Of a DNA stretch of 64,000 nt, positions 27,064-35,843 are shown piece by piece. Source of the stretch: UMGS172 sp045587185 (GTDB lineage: Bacteria > Bacillota > Clostridia > Oscillospirales > Acutalibacteraceae); assembly GCA_045587185.1 (NCBI GenBank), contig JAZNBS010000018.1, positions 13,385-77,384 of the forward strand, read 5' to 3'. A program made the translations under genes and the position numbers. Below the pieces are notes generated by a model. It had not been told where the DNA came from. It saw only the letters and a list, made by a program, of their open reading frames with translations, and ran no database searches. Numbering within the stretch: the stretch's first letter is position 1; every line of letters starts with the position of its first letter.

Positions 27064-27567
27064 TTAACCTAAGATTTCTTTAACGGTCTTTCCGCGAATT
27101 GCAGCAACCTCTTCAGCGGTGCGGAGAGCCTTGAGTCCTTCAATGGTAGCTCTTACAACGTTGTAAGGATTGTTGGTGCGGAGAGCCTTAGTACGAATAT
27201 CGGTGATGCCGACAGTCTCAACAACTGCACGGACAGCGCCACCGGCGATAACACCGGTACCGGGGGCAGCGGGCTTCATAAGAACCGAGCCTGCGCCGTA
27301 AACACCAAGAATTTCGTGCGGAATGGTAGTACCCTTCAAGGAAACCTTGATGAGATTCTTCTTTGCATCTTCGATGCCCTTGCGGATAGCGTCAGGAACT
27401 TCTCCTGCCTTGCCAACACCGAAGCCTACAGTGCCGTTACCGTCACCAACAACTACCAGAGCAGCGAACTTCATAATACGTCCGCCCTTAACAGTCTTGG
27501 AAACACGGTTAATGGCAACAACTTTTTCTTTAAGATCCATAGTGGATGCGTCGATCATAGTAGCCAA
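27064..27567 (-). CDS. rpsE: 30S ribosomal protein S5
   Basis: This 167-residue protein contains the double-stranded RNA-binding-like N-domain (VAINRVSKTVKGGRIMKFAA) and the GSVLMKPAAPGTGVIAGG loop involved in decoding accuracy. The start codon is TTG at 27567, with AGGAGG nine bases before it; the next ATG (27558) is 18 bases from that site, so the TTG is preferred. Confidence 0.96.
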   Translation of the reverse strand: MATMIDASTMDLKEKVVAINRVSKTVKGGRIMKFAALVVVGDGNGTVGFGVGKAGEVPDAIRKGIEDAKKNLIKVSLKGTTIPHEILGVYGAGSVLMKPAAPGTGVIAGGAVRAVVETVGITDIRTKALRTNNPYNVVRATIEGLKALRTAEEVAAIRGKTVKEILG

Positions 27568-27585
27568 AAGTATTCTCCTCCTTCT

Positions 27586-27945
27586 TTAGAACTTGAGGCC
27601 GCCCTCGCGGGCTCCTTCGGCCAGCTCCTTGACACGGCCGTGATAGATATATCCGCCGCGGTCAAATACGCAAACTTCAATACCCTTCTCTGCAGCGCGT
27701 GCAGCAATCAACTGTCCAACTTTACGGGCTTCTTCTTTGTTACCCTTTGCACCTCCGAACTCCTTCTCAAGAGAAGAAGCTGCAGCCAGAGTAACTCCGT
27801 TTACATCGTCGATAAGCTGGGCGTAAATGTTGCTGTTGGAGCGGAAAACATCGAGACGGGGGCACTCAGCAGTACCGCTGATCTTGCCACGTACACGAGC
27901 ATGTCTCTTAAGACGTGCTTTGTTAGTATCAGGTCTTGAAACCAT
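27586..27945 (-). CDS. rplR: 50S ribosomal protein L18
   Basis: This 119-residue 5S rRNA-binding protein has RLKRHARVRGKISGTAECPRL and the C-terminal FDRGGYIYHGRVKELAEGAREGGL signature. AGGAG lies before the ATG. It lies in the normal order between rplF and rpsE. Confidence 0.98.
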   Translation of the reverse strand: MVSRPDTNKARLKRHARVRGKISGTAECPRLDVFRSNSNIYAQLIDDVNGVTLAAASSLEKEFGGAKGNKEEARKVGQLIAARAAEKGIEVCVFDRGGYIYHGRVKELAEGAREGGLKF

Positions 27946-27963
27946 TTTATTTTCTCTCCTTTA

Positions 27964-28512
27964 TTACTTTTTAGCGCCCTTACCGGCTTTACCTTCTTTG
28001 CGGCGGATGTATTCGCCAGCGTACTTAATACCCTTACCTTTATAAGGCTCAGGCGGACGCTTTTCGCGAACCTCTGCTGCAAACTGACCAACCATCTGCT
28101 TATCGGCACCGGAAATCACGATTGCGTTCGGATTGGGAACATCAATGGTGATACCGTCAATCTCAGGCATAATTACCTGATGGGAGAAACCAAGGTTCAT
28201 AACCAGGTTTTTGCCCTGCTTCTGTACACGGTAACCGACACCGTTTACCTCAAGTTCCTTCTTGAAACCTTCGGTAACACCGATAACCATGTTGCTTACC
28301 AATGTGCGGGTAAGTCCATGCAGTGCACGGTCCTCCTTCTCATCGGAAGGACGGGTAACAAGTATCTCGCTGCCCTCAACCTTAACGGTTATGCGCTCAC
28401 TGAAGTTCTGGGTAAGGGTGCCTTTGGGACCCTTGACAGTAACCTCGGTGCCATTGATTTTAACATCAACTCCTGCGGGGATAGCGATAGGCTTTCTACC
28501 TATTCTTGACAT
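27964..28512 (-). CDS. rplF: 50S ribosomal protein L6
   Basis: This 182-residue protein begins MSRIGRKPIAIPAGVDVKIN and ends with the RPPEPYKGKGIKYAGE signature near the factor-binding site. ATG 28512 is preferred to an upstream open extension, because GGGAGG lies before it and the extension would run into rpsH. Confidence 0.98.
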   Translation of the reverse strand: MSRIGRKPIAIPAGVDVKINGTEVTVKGPKGTLTQNFSERITVKVEGSEILVTRPSDEKEDRALHGLTRTLVSNMVIGVTEGFKKELEVNGVGYRVQKQGKNLVMNLGFSHQVIMPEIDGITIDVPNPNAIVISGADKQMVGQFAAEVREKRPPEPYKGKGIKYAGEYIRRKEGKAGKGAKK

Positions 28513-28528
28513 TTCACTGCACCTCCCC

Positions 28529-28927
28529 TTACCAGATGAAAGCGAGGACTTCGCCGCCAACATTTTCACGGCGTGCCTGCTTGTCAGTCATAATACCTTT
28601 TGAAGTGGAAACGATAGCGATTCCAAGGCCTCTCATAACCTTGGGCATATCCTCCACATTTGAGTAAATACGCAGACCGGGCTTGGATACTCTGCGAAGA
28701 CCGGTGATGATCTGCGACTTGTTGGGACCGTACTTAAGTGCGATCTTGATAACTCCCTGCTTGCCGTCCTCCTGAACGGTGAAGCCGCTGATGTAACCCT
28801 CATCAAGAAGTATCTGAGCGATGGCCTTCTTGACATTAGATGCGGGCACATCAACCGAGTCATGCTTTGCTGAGCTTGCGTTACGAATTCTCGTAAGCAT
28901 ATCAGCTATTGTATCGGTGATTTGCAT
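28529..28927 (-). CDS. rpsH: 30S ribosomal protein S8
   Basis: This 132-residue protein begins MQITDTIADMLTRIRNA and ends with the GIMTDKQARRENVGGEVLAFIW signature. In other bacteria S8 represses the spc operon by binding the rplE region; I did not find a matching site here by eye. Confidence 0.98.
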   Translation of the reverse strand: MQITDTIADMLTRIRNASSAKHDSVDVPASNVKKAIAQILLDEGYISGFTVQEDGKQGVIKIALKYGPNKSQIITGLRRVSKPGLRIYSNVEDMPKVMRGLGIAIVSTSKGIMTDKQARRENVGGEVLAFIW

Positions 28928-28954
28928 ACCGTCAACCTCCTTTACGTATTGCTG

Positions 28955-29140
28955 TTACCAGCTTGCCTTCTTTACTCCGGGGATCTCGCCCTTGTAGGCC
29001 AGCTCTCTGAAGCAAATTCGGCAGATACCGTACTTACGGAGATAAGCATGGGGGCGACCGCAGATCTTACATCTTGTGTACTCTCTGGTCGAAAACTTAG
29101 CAGGTCTCTGCTGCTTGATTTTCATAGATGTCTTAGCCAT
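28955..29140 (-). CDS. rpsN: 30S ribosomal protein S14, zinc type
   Basis: This 61-residue type-Z S14 has two CxxC pairs (CKIC and CRIC) forming the zinc site and the RKYGICRICFRELAYKGEIPG signature. The zinc form fits a Gram-positive host. It lies between rplE and rpsH. Confidence 0.98.
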   Translation of the reverse strand: MAKTSMKIKQQRPAKFSTREYTRCKICGRPHAYLRKYGICRICFRELAYKGEIPGVKKASW

Positions 29141-29151
29141 GTTTACACTCC

Positions 29152-29697
29152 TTACTTCGCAAACGGGGCGCCCATCAAGCTAAGCAGCTCTCTGGCTTCC
29201 TCGTCGGTATTTGCGGTGGTAACAAAAATGATATCCATACCGCGTACCTTGTCGATTTTATCGTAGTCGATTTCAGGGAATATCAACTGTTCCTTAACGC
29301 CCATAGCATAGTTGCCGCGACCGTCGAAGGAGTTCGGGTTGATACCTCTGAAGTCTCTAACTCTCGGAAGAGCGGTGTTGAAGAGTCTGTCAACAAACTC
29401 ATACATCTTCTCACCTCTGAGAGTAACTTTGGCACCGATCGGCATACCTTCACGAAGTTTGAAGTTTGCAACCGACTTTCTTGCCTTACAGACAACCGGA
29501 TGCTGACCGGTAATCTGTCCGAGATCGTTAACGATGGCATCGATAACCTTTGCGTTATCTCTTGCCTCGCCGCATCCAACGTTGATAACAACCTTATCGA
29601 GCTTTGGAATCTGCATGACGCTCTTGTAGTTGTACTTACTCATGAGAGCAGGTGCTACGTTGGCTTTATATTCTTCTCTTAATCTTGCCATATTCAT
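29152..29697 (-). CDS. rplE: 50S ribosomal protein L5
   Basis: This 181-residue protein binds 5S rRNA and contacts the P-site tRNA. It shows KLDKVVINVGCGEA, the RGEKMYEFVDRLFN segment and the late GMDIIFVTTANTDEEAR. Two starts are close: ATG 29697 (four bases after GGAGG) and ATG 29691 (ten bases). The family begins at the second, so the true product may be two residues shorter. Confidence 0.96.
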   Translation of the reverse strand: MNMARLREEYKANVAPALMSKYNYKSVMQIPKLDKVVINVGCGEARDNAKVIDAIVNDLGQITGQHPVVCKARKSVANFKLREGMPIGAKVTLRGEKMYEFVDRLFNTALPRVRDFRGINPNSFDGRGNYAMGVKEQLIFPEIDYDKIDKVRGMDIIFVTTANTDEEARELLSLMGAPFAK

Positions 29698-29709
29698 GCA
29701 TCCTCCTTA

Positions 29710-30033
29710 TCAGATTGTTTCTCCGCACTTCTTACAGATGCGGTCTTTTTTACCATCCTCGTACAGTTTGTGGCCGATACGGGTGGGTTTCTTACACTTG
29801 GGGCAGACAACCTGTACCTTGCAGGCATAGATTGCGCTTTCTGCCTCGATTATTCCGGAAGGATCGCCGGCCTTGCGGGGTTTAACATGCTTTTTAACCA
29901 TGTTGCGGCCCTCAACAATAACCTTACCCTCTTTGGGGCTGACCTCGAGAACCTTGCCGGTCTGTCCACGGTCTTTGTCATCTCCGGTGAGGATAACAAC
30001 GGTATCGCCGACTTTAATATTCATTTTATTCAT
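29710..30033 (-). CDS. rplX: 50S ribosomal protein L24
   Basis: This 107-residue KOW protein initiates large-subunit assembly. It shows VGDTVVILTGDDKDRGQTGKV and a C-terminal zinc-like pair set (CPKC and CKKC), found in many Firmicute L24 proteins. ATG 30033 has GGAGG nine bases before it. Confidence 0.97.
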   Translation of the reverse strand: MNKMNIKVGDTVVILTGDDKDRGQTGKVLEVSPKEGKVIVEGRNMVKKHVKPRKAGDPSGIIEAESAIYACKVQVVCPKCKKPTRIGHKLYEDGKKDRICKKCGETI

Positions 30034-30048
30034 GTCAGTGTACCTCCA

Positions 30049-30417
30049 TCAAAGAACTTCGGGAGCAAGAGAGAGGATTTTCATATAATCCTTCTCACGG
30101 AGCTCACGTGCGACAGGTCCAAAGATACGGGTGCCTCTGGGGGTCTTGTCTTCTCTGATAATAACCGCGGCATTTTCATCAAAACGGATATATGAACCGT
30201 CATTACGGCGAAGACCTTTGCAAGAACGTACTACTACGGCCTTGACTACATCGCCCTTTTTGACGGTACCGCCGGGAGCTGCTTTCTTAACGGAAGCAAC
30301 TACGACGTCGCCAATGTTGGCATACCTTCTGCCGGAACCGCCAAGCACTCTGATGCACATAAGTTCCTTTGCACCGGTGTTGTCGGCAACCTTAAGGTAA
30401 GTCTGTTGCTGTATCAC
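30049..30417 (-). CDS. rplN: 50S ribosomal protein L14
   Basis: This 122-residue protein begins IQQQTYLKVADNTGAKELMCIRV and carries the conserved GTRIFGPVARELRE end. The start is GTG at 30417, with AAAGGAGG seven bases before it; no ATG is available at the family N-terminus. Confidence 0.97.
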   Translation of the reverse strand: MIQQQTYLKVADNTGAKELMCIRVLGGSGRRYANIGDVVVASVKKAAPGGTVKKGDVVKAVVVRSCKGLRRNDGSYIRFDENAAVIIREDKTPRGTRIFGPVARELREKDYMKILSLAPEVL

Positions 30418-30436
30418 AGTCTTTTCCTCCTTTAGA

Positions 30437-30694
30437 CTACTTTGCCTTCTCTATGATTTCAACTACGCGCCATCTCTTGTCTTTCGAGAGGGGACGTGTC
30501 TCCATTATCAGGACACGGTCACCGATGCCGCACTCATTGTTCTCATCATGGGCTTTGAACTTAACGGTATTCTTAACAATCTTCTTGTAGAGCGGATGCT
30601 TTACGTTGTCTTCAATAGCAACTACAACGGTCTTGTCCATCTTGTCGCTGACAACCTTACCGACTCTTGTTTTACGAAGGTTTCTTTCGCTCAT
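30437..30694 (-). CDS. rpsQ: 30S ribosomal protein S17
   Basis: This 85-residue OB-fold protein shows RKTRVGKVVSDKMDKTVVVA and the KHPLYKKIVKNTVKFKAHDE loop, both S17 marks. It lies 20 bases after rpmC in the S10 segment order. Confidence 0.98.
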   Translation of the reverse strand: MSERNLRKTRVGKVVSDKMDKTVVVAIEDNVKHPLYKKIVKNTVKFKAHDENNECGIGDRVLIMETRPLSKDKRWRVVEIIEKAK

Positions 30695-30714
30695 AGCATT
30701 CGTCCTCCCTTACA

Positions 30715-30918
30715 TTAAGAATTGGTGCCGTTCAGTTCGATTTCGCGGAGAAGAGTCTTGACTCTTGCGATATCCTTTTTGACGGCTGCAATTCTGGTCG
30801 GGTTGTCGAGCTGGTTAATGGCATGCTGGAAGCGAAGGTTGAAAAGTTCCTTTTTAAGGTCATTCAACTGTTCCTGAAGCTTCTCGGGAGACATTTCTCT
30901 GAGTTCCTTTACATTCAT
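30715..30918 (-). CDS. rpmC: 50S ribosomal protein L29
   Basis: This 67-residue two-helix protein is located at the tunnel exit near the trigger factor site. It shows LREMSPEKLQEQLNDLKKEL and FQHAINQLDNPTRI. Its ATG shares one base with the rplP stop (TAATG), so the pair is coupled. Confidence 0.98.
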   Translation of the reverse strand: MNVKELREMSPEKLQEQLNDLKKELFNLRFQHAINQLDNPTRIAAVKKDIARVKTLLREIELNGTNS

Positions 30919-31340
30919 TACTGCTCACCACCCATTTCTTTAGTCACAAACTTGCATTTGATAGGCAGCTTGTTAGCGGCAAGACGCATAGCTTCACGGG
31001 CGACCTCTTCGGATACACCGCCGATTTCAAACATAACTCTGCCCGGTTTAACCACGGCTACCCAATATTCGGGAGAACCTTTACCTGAACCCATTCGGGT
31101 TTCAGCAGGCTTCTCGGTGATGGGCTTGTCGGGGAAAATCTTGATCCAGACCTGACCGCCACGCTTGATATAACGGGTCATAGCAATACGAGCTGCCTCG
31201 ATCTGATTTGAGGTGATCCATGCGGGCTCAGTTGCCTGAAGACCGAAATCACCGTTGGAAACGAAATTGCCGCGGAGTGCCTGACCTTTGAGGCGGCCTC
31301 TGTGTACACGGCGATACTTAACACGCTTAGGTAACAGCAT
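30918..31340 (-). CDS. rplP: 50S ribosomal protein L16
   Basis: This 140-residue protein begins MLLPKRVKYRRVHRGRLKG and has RGGQVWIKIFPDKPITEKP and RMGSGKGSPEYW near the A-site finger. It shares one base with the end of rpsC and one with rpmC. Confidence 0.98.
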   Translation of the reverse strand: MLLPKRVKYRRVHRGRLKGQALRGNFVSNGDFGLQATEPAWITSNQIEAARIAMTRYIKRGGQVWIKIFPDKPITEKPAETRMGSGKGSPEYWVAVVKPGRVMFEIGGVSEEVAREAMRLAANKLPIKCKFVTKEMGGEQ

Positions 31341-32011
31341 TAGCGGTGGCCTCCTTCCTTGCGGGGCTTTCTGGCATCGTGGAGAACCTCACCGGTGTAG
31401 ATCCATACCTTTACGCCGATACGGCCGTAAGTGGTATGTGCCTCAGCGAAGCCATAATCGATGTCAGCACGAATAGTCTGAAGGGGAATGGTTCCCTCAC
31501 GGTAGCTCTCTGAGCGAGCGATTTCTGCACCGCCGAGACGACCGGAAACCTGAGTTTTGATACCTTTAACGCCGCAACGCATTGCACGTCCCAAGGACAG
31601 CTTCATTGCACGACGGAAAGATACACGCTTCTCAAGCTGAGCTGCGATGCTTTCTGCAACCAAGGTTGCGTTAACATCGGGGTTCTTAACTTCAACGATA
31701 TTGATAAATACATCCTTATCGGTGTTGAGAAGCTTCTTGCACTGTACCTTGAGCTTTTCAATCTCCTCGCCCTTACGGCCGATGACCATACCGGGCTTTG
31801 CACAGTGGATGTGAATGCGGACGCGGTTAGCATCACGCTCGATCTCTACCTTCGGAACACCTGCCGAATAAAGAGTCTTTTTCAGGTACTTACGGAGGTT
31901 GTAGTCCTCAACCAAAGTATCGCCGAAATCCTTATCCTTGGTGAACCAACGAGAATCCCAGTTTTTAATAACGCCAACACGGAAACCGTGCGGATTTACT
32001 TTCTGGCCCAT
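31340..32011 (-). CDS. rpsC: 30S ribosomal protein S3
   Basis: This 223-residue protein begins MGQKVNPHGFRVGVIKNWDS. A KH domain with GMVIGRKGEEIEKL lies near residue 75, and the C-terminal domain ends in a basic tail. It helps unwind mRNA at the entry tunnel. It follows rplV by 16 bases. Confidence 0.98.
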   Translation of the reverse strand: MGQKVNPHGFRVGVIKNWDSRWFTKDKDFGDTLVEDYNLRKYLKKTLYSAGVPKVEIERDANRVRIHIHCAKPGMVIGRKGEEIEKLKVQCKKLLNTDKDVFINIVEVKNPDVNATLVAESIAAQLEKRVSFRRAMKLSLGRAMRCGVKGIKTQVSGRLGGAEIARSESYREGTIPLQTIRADIDYGFAEAHTTYGRIGVKVWIYTGEVLHDARKPRKEGGHR

Positions 32012-32027
32012 AACTTAAACCTCCTTC

Positions 32028-32366
32028 TTAGTCTTCACGCTCTCTGAGAACCAGAGTTACGTGAGATGTTCTCTTCAGGATGCGGTGTGCACGTCCGTGG
32101 TCCTTAGCGCGGATTCGTTTCAGAATCGGGCCGGGGCCTACGAAGCACTCTGCTACATAGAGCTTGGATACATCCATCTGATGATTGTTTTCTGCATTAG
32201 CAATTGCTGATTTGAGCAGTTTTTCAAGATACTCGCAAGCGGCCTTCGGTGTGAACCTAAGAATAGCCATGGCTTTGTCAGCGTCCTTGTTGCGGATGAG
32301 ATCCAGGACGATCTGCACCTTGCGAGGTGATATGCGGGCATATCTGAGTGTTGCCCTTGCTTCCAT
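32028..32366 (-). CDS. rplV: 50S ribosomal protein L22
   Basis: This 112-residue protein has MEARATLRYARISPRKVQIV and the tunnel loop near GPGPILKRIRAKDHGRAHRI, with the conserved HVTLVLRE end. ATG 32366 lies nine bases after AGGAG; an ATG six bases further up is too close to that site. Confidence 0.96.
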   Translation of the reverse strand: MEARATLRYARISPRKVQIVLDLIRNKDADKAMAILRFTPKAACEYLEKLLKSAIANAENNHQMDVSKLYVAECFVGPGPILKRIRAKDHGRAHRILKRTSHVTLVLRERED

Positions 32367-32389
32367 AGTCATACTCTCCTTTCGACCGC

Positions 32390-32662
32390 TTACTTCGTTG
32401 TCTTTGCGCCGGCATGACCCTTAAAGGTTCTGGTCGGTGCAAATTCTCCGAATTTATGACCTACCATGTCTTCGGTAACGTATACCGGAACATGCTTTCT
32501 ACCGTCATGAACAGCCACCGTATGTCCGACGAAATCGGGGAAAATAGTGGATGAACGGCTCCAGGTCTTCAAAACACGCTTTTCGCCTGCTGCATTCATT
32601 TCCTGTACTCTTTTCAAAAGCACGGGCTGAATGTAAGGGCCTTTTTTAACGCTTCTTCCCAT
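32390..32662 (-). CDS. rpsS: 30S ribosomal protein S19
   Basis: This 90-residue protein begins MGRSVKKGPYIQPVLLKRV and has VGHKFGEFAPTRTFKGH near the end, both S19 signatures. It pairs with S13 in the small-subunit head. Confidence 0.98.
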   Translation of the reverse strand: MGRSVKKGPYIQPVLLKRVQEMNAAGEKRVLKTWSRSSTIFPDFVGHTVAVHDGRKHVPVYVTEDMVGHKFGEFAPTRTFKGHAGAKTTK

Positions 32663-32683
32663 TGTTCTTTCTCCTTTCGTCGA

Positions 32684-33517
32684 TTACTTAGCATTACGAC
32701 GTTTGACAATATACTTGTCAGTCTGTTTATGCTTCTTGCGGGTCTTGTAACCCAAAGTGGGTTTACCCCAAGGTGTAACAGGACCGGAACGGCCGATAGG
32801 AGCACGTCCCTCACCACCACCGTGGGGGTGATCACAGGGGTTCATAACAGAACCGCGAACTGTGGGACGCCAACCCATGTGGCGCTTACGACCTGCTTTA
32901 CCGATGTTAACATTCTCGTGCTCGGGGTTGGAAACACTACCGACGGTTGCCATGCAAGAAGCAGGAACGTTACGGAGCTCGCCGGAAGGAAGTCTTAACA
33001 AAGCCATTCCGTTTTCCTTAGCCATGAGCTGAGCCATATTACCGGCAGAACGGGCAAGCTGTGCGCCCTTACCGGGGTAAAGTTCAACGTTGTGAACAAT
33101 GGTACCTACGGGGATATCAGAAAGCTTCAGTGCATTACCGGGCTTGATATCTGCGTCGGGACCGGAAACGATCTTATCGCCAACCTTGAGATCCTGAGGA
33201 GCGATGATATAACGCTTCTCACCGTCCTCGTACTGAACGAGTGCAATAAATGCGGAACGGTTGGGATCGTACTCAAGAGTCATGACAGTAGCGGGAACGC
33301 CAAACTTATCACGCTTGAAGTCGATGATACGATACTTGATTCTGTTACCGCCGCCGTGGTGACGAACGGTGATGCGGCCATAACTGTTACGACCTGCATG
33401 CTTCTTAATTACGTCCAACAAACTCTTCTCGGGAGCTACCTTGGAAAGACCGGAATAATCCATTACGGTCATACCACGTCTACCGTTGGTTGTGGGCTTG
33501 TAATGTTTGATAGCCAT
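32684..33517 (-). CDS. rplB: 50S ribosomal protein L2
   Basis: This 277-residue protein is required for subunit joining and peptidyl transfer. It shows MAIKHYKPTTNGRRGMTV, RSAGNMAQLMAKENGMALL and the peptidyl-transferase-proximal GSVMNPCDHPHGGGEGR. I chose ATG 33517 as the family start, although GGAG is about 13 bases away; a GTG 12 bases upstream is too close to that site. Confidence 0.97.
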   Translation of the reverse strand: MAIKHYKPTTNGRRGMTVMDYSGLSKVAPEKSLLDVIKKHAGRNSYGRITVRHHGGGNRIKYRIIDFKRDKFGVPATVMTLEYDPNRSAFIALVQYEDGEKRYIIAPQDLKVGDKIVSGPDADIKPGNALKLSDIPVGTIVHNVELYPGKGAQLARSAGNMAQLMAKENGMALLRLPSGELRNVPASCMATVGSVSNPEHENVNIGKAGRKRHMGWRPTVRGSVMNPCDHPHGGGEGRAPIGRSGPVTPWGKPTLGYKTRKKHKQTDKYIVKRRNAK

Positions 33518-33591
33518 TTTAAGTTTCACTCTCCTGTTTAAGCTTAGCGGAGTTTAAACTCCATACATTGCTTTCTATCGTTCTGTAAAGA

Positions 33592-33885
33592 TTACATCAA
33601 GCCGTCGAAGAATTCGATGGTCTTGGAATCGGCCTTAAGGGTAACGATTGCCTTTTTCCAATCGGCGGTGTAACCCTCGTAACGACCCATACGGCGCTTG
33701 TGACCGCTTACGTTTACGGTGTTGACCTTTTCTACCTTGACACCGAAGAGCTCTTCGCAAGCACGAGCAATGTCAATCTTGGTAGCGTCAGTTGCTACTT
33801 TGAAGGTGTACTTCTTGTCAGCAAAACCGCCCATTGCACGCTCGGTAACTACCGGAGCAATGATGATATCCTGTGCTGCTTTCAT
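33592..33885 (-). CDS. rplW: 50S ribosomal protein L23
   Basis: This 97-residue tunnel-exit protein docks trigger factor and SRP. It shows DIIIAPVVTERAM and KYTFKVATDATKIDIARACEELFGV. Its ATG shares one base with the rplD stop (TAATG). Confidence 0.98.
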   Translation of the reverse strand: MKAAQDIIIAPVVTERAMGGFADKKYTFKVATDATKIDIARACEELFGVKVEKVNTVNVSGHKRRMGRYEGYTADWKKAIVTLKADSKTIEFFDGLM

Positions 33886-34508
33886 TATGCGTATACCTCC
33901 TCGATAGTCTTAACGGCATCCTTAACGATAACAAGTGTATCAGCATTGAGGATGTCATAGGTGTTGATAGTGTTGACCTGTGCGGTCTTTACACCGGGGA
34001 TGTTAGCAGCGCTCTTAATTACGTTTGCTTCGTTAGAAGCAAGAACAATAAGAGTCTTCTTGCCGGTTTCAAGAGCCTTAAGGCAATCAACAACAGTCTT
34101 GGTCTTATAGCCTTCAACGGTGAGGGCATCCAGAACGATAAGGGATTCGGTGAGAACCTTATCCGAAAGAGCAGACTTCAATGCAAGCTGTCTTTCCTTC
34201 TTGTTGATGGTGTAGTAGTAATCTCTGGGCTTGGGACCAAGAGCGATACCACCATGTCTCCACTGAGGAGCGCGGGTAGAACCCTGTCTTGCATGGCCTG
34301 TACCCTTCTGTCTCCAGGGTTTCTTACCGCCGCCGGAAACTTCGGAGCGGGTCAATGTCGACTGTGTGCCCTGACGCTGATTAGCGAGAAAGTTCACAAC
34401 AGCCATGTGCATAACGGCCTCGTTAGGCTCTACACCGAAAACAGCTGCGCTCAATTCGATGTCGGCAACCTTCTTACCGGCCATATCCTTAACTGCAACA
34501 ATAGGCAT
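33885..34508 (-). CDS. rplD: 50S ribosomal protein L4
   Basis: This 207-residue protein's long loop lines the exit tunnel (RSEVSGGGKKPWRQKGTGHAR). The C-terminal fold ends LNADTLVIVKDAVKTIEE. In gamma-proteobacteria L4 represses the S10 operon through the leader; whether that holds here, where a long leader also exists, is unknown. Confidence 0.98.
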   Translation of the reverse strand: MPIVAVKDMAGKKVADIELSAAVFGVEPNEAVMHMAVVNFLANQRQGTQSTLTRSEVSGGGKKPWRQKGTGHARQGSTRAPQWRHGGIALGPKPRDYYYTINKKERQLALKSALSDKVLTESLIVLDALTVEGYKTKTVVDCLKALETGKKTLIVLASNEANVIKSAANIPGVKTAQVNTINTYDILNADTLVIVKDAVKTIEEVYA

Positions 34509-34525
34509 TTTCCTTCACTCCTTCC

Positions 34526-35155
34526 TTAAGCTTTAACGCTGTCGAAAACAACTACGATCGAGCCCTTGGGGCCGGGAACGGCGCCCTTAACTGCGATAAT
34601 GTTGTTCTCTGCATCGATCTTGACAACTTCAAGATTCTGAACGGTTACACGCTCAGCACCGAGGTGACCTGCCATCTTCTTTCCTTTGAAGATTCTAGCG
34701 GGGTCGATAACACCAAGGGAACCGCCGTGACGGTGAACAGGGCCGGTACCATGAGTCTCTTTGAGTCTCGCGAAGTTCCAGCGCTTAATAACGCCTGCGT
34801 AGCCCTTACCTTTGCTGGTGCCTCTTACGTCAACCTTGTCGCCCTCTGCAAAAACATCTGCCTTAATGATGTCACCTACATTGTAAGCGGAACAATCATC
34901 AAACCTGAACTCACGGAGAACTTTCTTAGGTGCAACGTCGCCCTTTGCGAAGTGTCCCTTCATGGGCTTGTTGACCTTGTGAGCCTTCAGATCGCCGAAG
35001 CCAACCTGAACTGCCTCATAACCGTCGTTTTCAGCGGTCTTCTTCTGGCTGATGGCACAGGGGCCTGCCTCGATGACCGTTACGGGAACGACGTTACCGT
35101 TTGCGTCAAAAAGCTGGGTCATACCAAGCTTCTTGCCTACGATACCTTTTTGCAT
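34526..35155 (-). CDS. rplC: 50S ribosomal protein L3
   Basis: This 209-residue protein begins MQKGIVGKKLGMTQLFDANG and carries the signature FARLKETHGTGPVHRHGGSLG. ATG 35155 lies eight bases after GGAGG; an in-frame ATG further up overlaps that site and is rejected. Confidence 0.98.
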   Translation of the reverse strand: MQKGIVGKKLGMTQLFDANGNVVPVTVIEAGPCAISQKKTAENDGYEAVQVGFGDLKAHKVNKPMKGHFAKGDVAPKKVLREFRFDDCSAYNVGDIIKADVFAEGDKVDVRGTSKGKGYAGVIKRWNFARLKETHGTGPVHRHGGSLGVIDPARIFKGKKMAGHLGAERVTVQNLEVVKIDAENNIIAVKGAVPGPKGSIVVVFDSVKA

Positions 35156-35221
35156 CTTTATTTCCTCCATTTTTGGTTATTGGTTGACATTTCTGCCAAC
35201 ATGACCTGCTTGCGCTAAAGA

Positions 35222-35533
35222 TTAGAGTTTAATCTCAATCTCAACGCCGGCGGGGAGCTCAAGACCCATCAGAGCCTCAACAGTTTTGTTGGAAGGTCTG
35301 AGAACGTCGATAAGCCTTTTGTGGGTTCTGCTTTCAAACTGCTCACGGCTGTCCTTGTACTTGTGGACTGCGCGAAGAATGGTTACAACCTCTTTCTCGG
35401 TCGGGAGCGGTACGGGACCTGAAACACGAGCGCCGGTGCGCTTTGCGGTTTCGATGATCTTTTCCGAAGCCTGATCGATGAGAGCGTGGTCGTAGCTCTT
35501 CAGTCTGATTCTGATTTTCTCCTTGACTGCCAT
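35222..35533 (-). CDS. rpsJ: 30S ribosomal protein S10
   Basis: This 103-residue protein begins MAVKEKIRIRLKSYDHALID and has the signature FESRTHKRLIDVLRPSNKTV. It is the first gene of the ribosomal superoperon. The open frame extends upstream, but the family length and the AAGGAGG 11 bases before ATG 35533 support this start. A leader of about 275 bases separates it from the promoter. Confidence 0.98.
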   Translation of the reverse strand: MAVKEKIRIRLKSYDHALIDQASEKIIETAKRTGARVSGPVPLPTEKEVVTILRAVHKYKDSREQFESRTHKRLIDVLRPSNKTVEALMGLELPAGVEIEIKL

Positions 35534-35808
35534 TGTGACTTTCGCCTCCTTGTTAAATTTGGCGGGCAACGCCGCACTTGTCTGCAATGTTTACATTGTG
35601 CCGGGTGTTTCATCCCTGTCCAATATAAAATCCGGATCGAAGCAAATCTTTGCTCTCAATCCGGGGCCGACAAACGGCGTCTTGCTTTGTCGTTACAAAG
35701 CACGCAAGTTTCTTGTCGCCCGGTTTAAAATCGGACATACTCCGCGGAAATTTCCCAACTCAGAGGTTGGCCACCTCCCGCATCAACGCATATCTGCACA
35801 TCACATGC
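35534..35808 (-). other. Long structured 5' leader of the S10 operon
   Basis: The transcript from the promoter at 35815-35843 has about 275 untranslated bases with several strong stems. A hairpin with CCGGAT and ATCCGG arms spans 35632-35664 and is extended by GAGCAAA/TTTGCTTC. Next comes a long stem formed by GGGC-GACAA and TTGTC-GGCCC around an inner GCTTTG/CAAAGC hairpin. A CCAAC/GTTGG hairpin lies close to the transcript start. No intrinsic terminator is seen in it. I do not recognise a known leader family. Confidence 0.7.
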
Positions 35809-35814
35809 CTTGAT

Positions 35815-35843
35815 AGTTTACCATAACACCCTTAAAATTGCAA
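35815..35843 (-). promoter_or_regulatory. Sigma-A promoter of the S10-spc-alpha superoperon
   Basis: On the minus strand: TTGCAA (35843-35838), a 17-base spacer and TAAACT (35820-35815). An A-tract (AAAAAAATGC) lies directly upstream of the -35 box and resembles an UP element. The stretch from 35844 to 35962 toward the divergent promoter is AT-rich and holds nothing else I can name. Confidence 0.8.
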
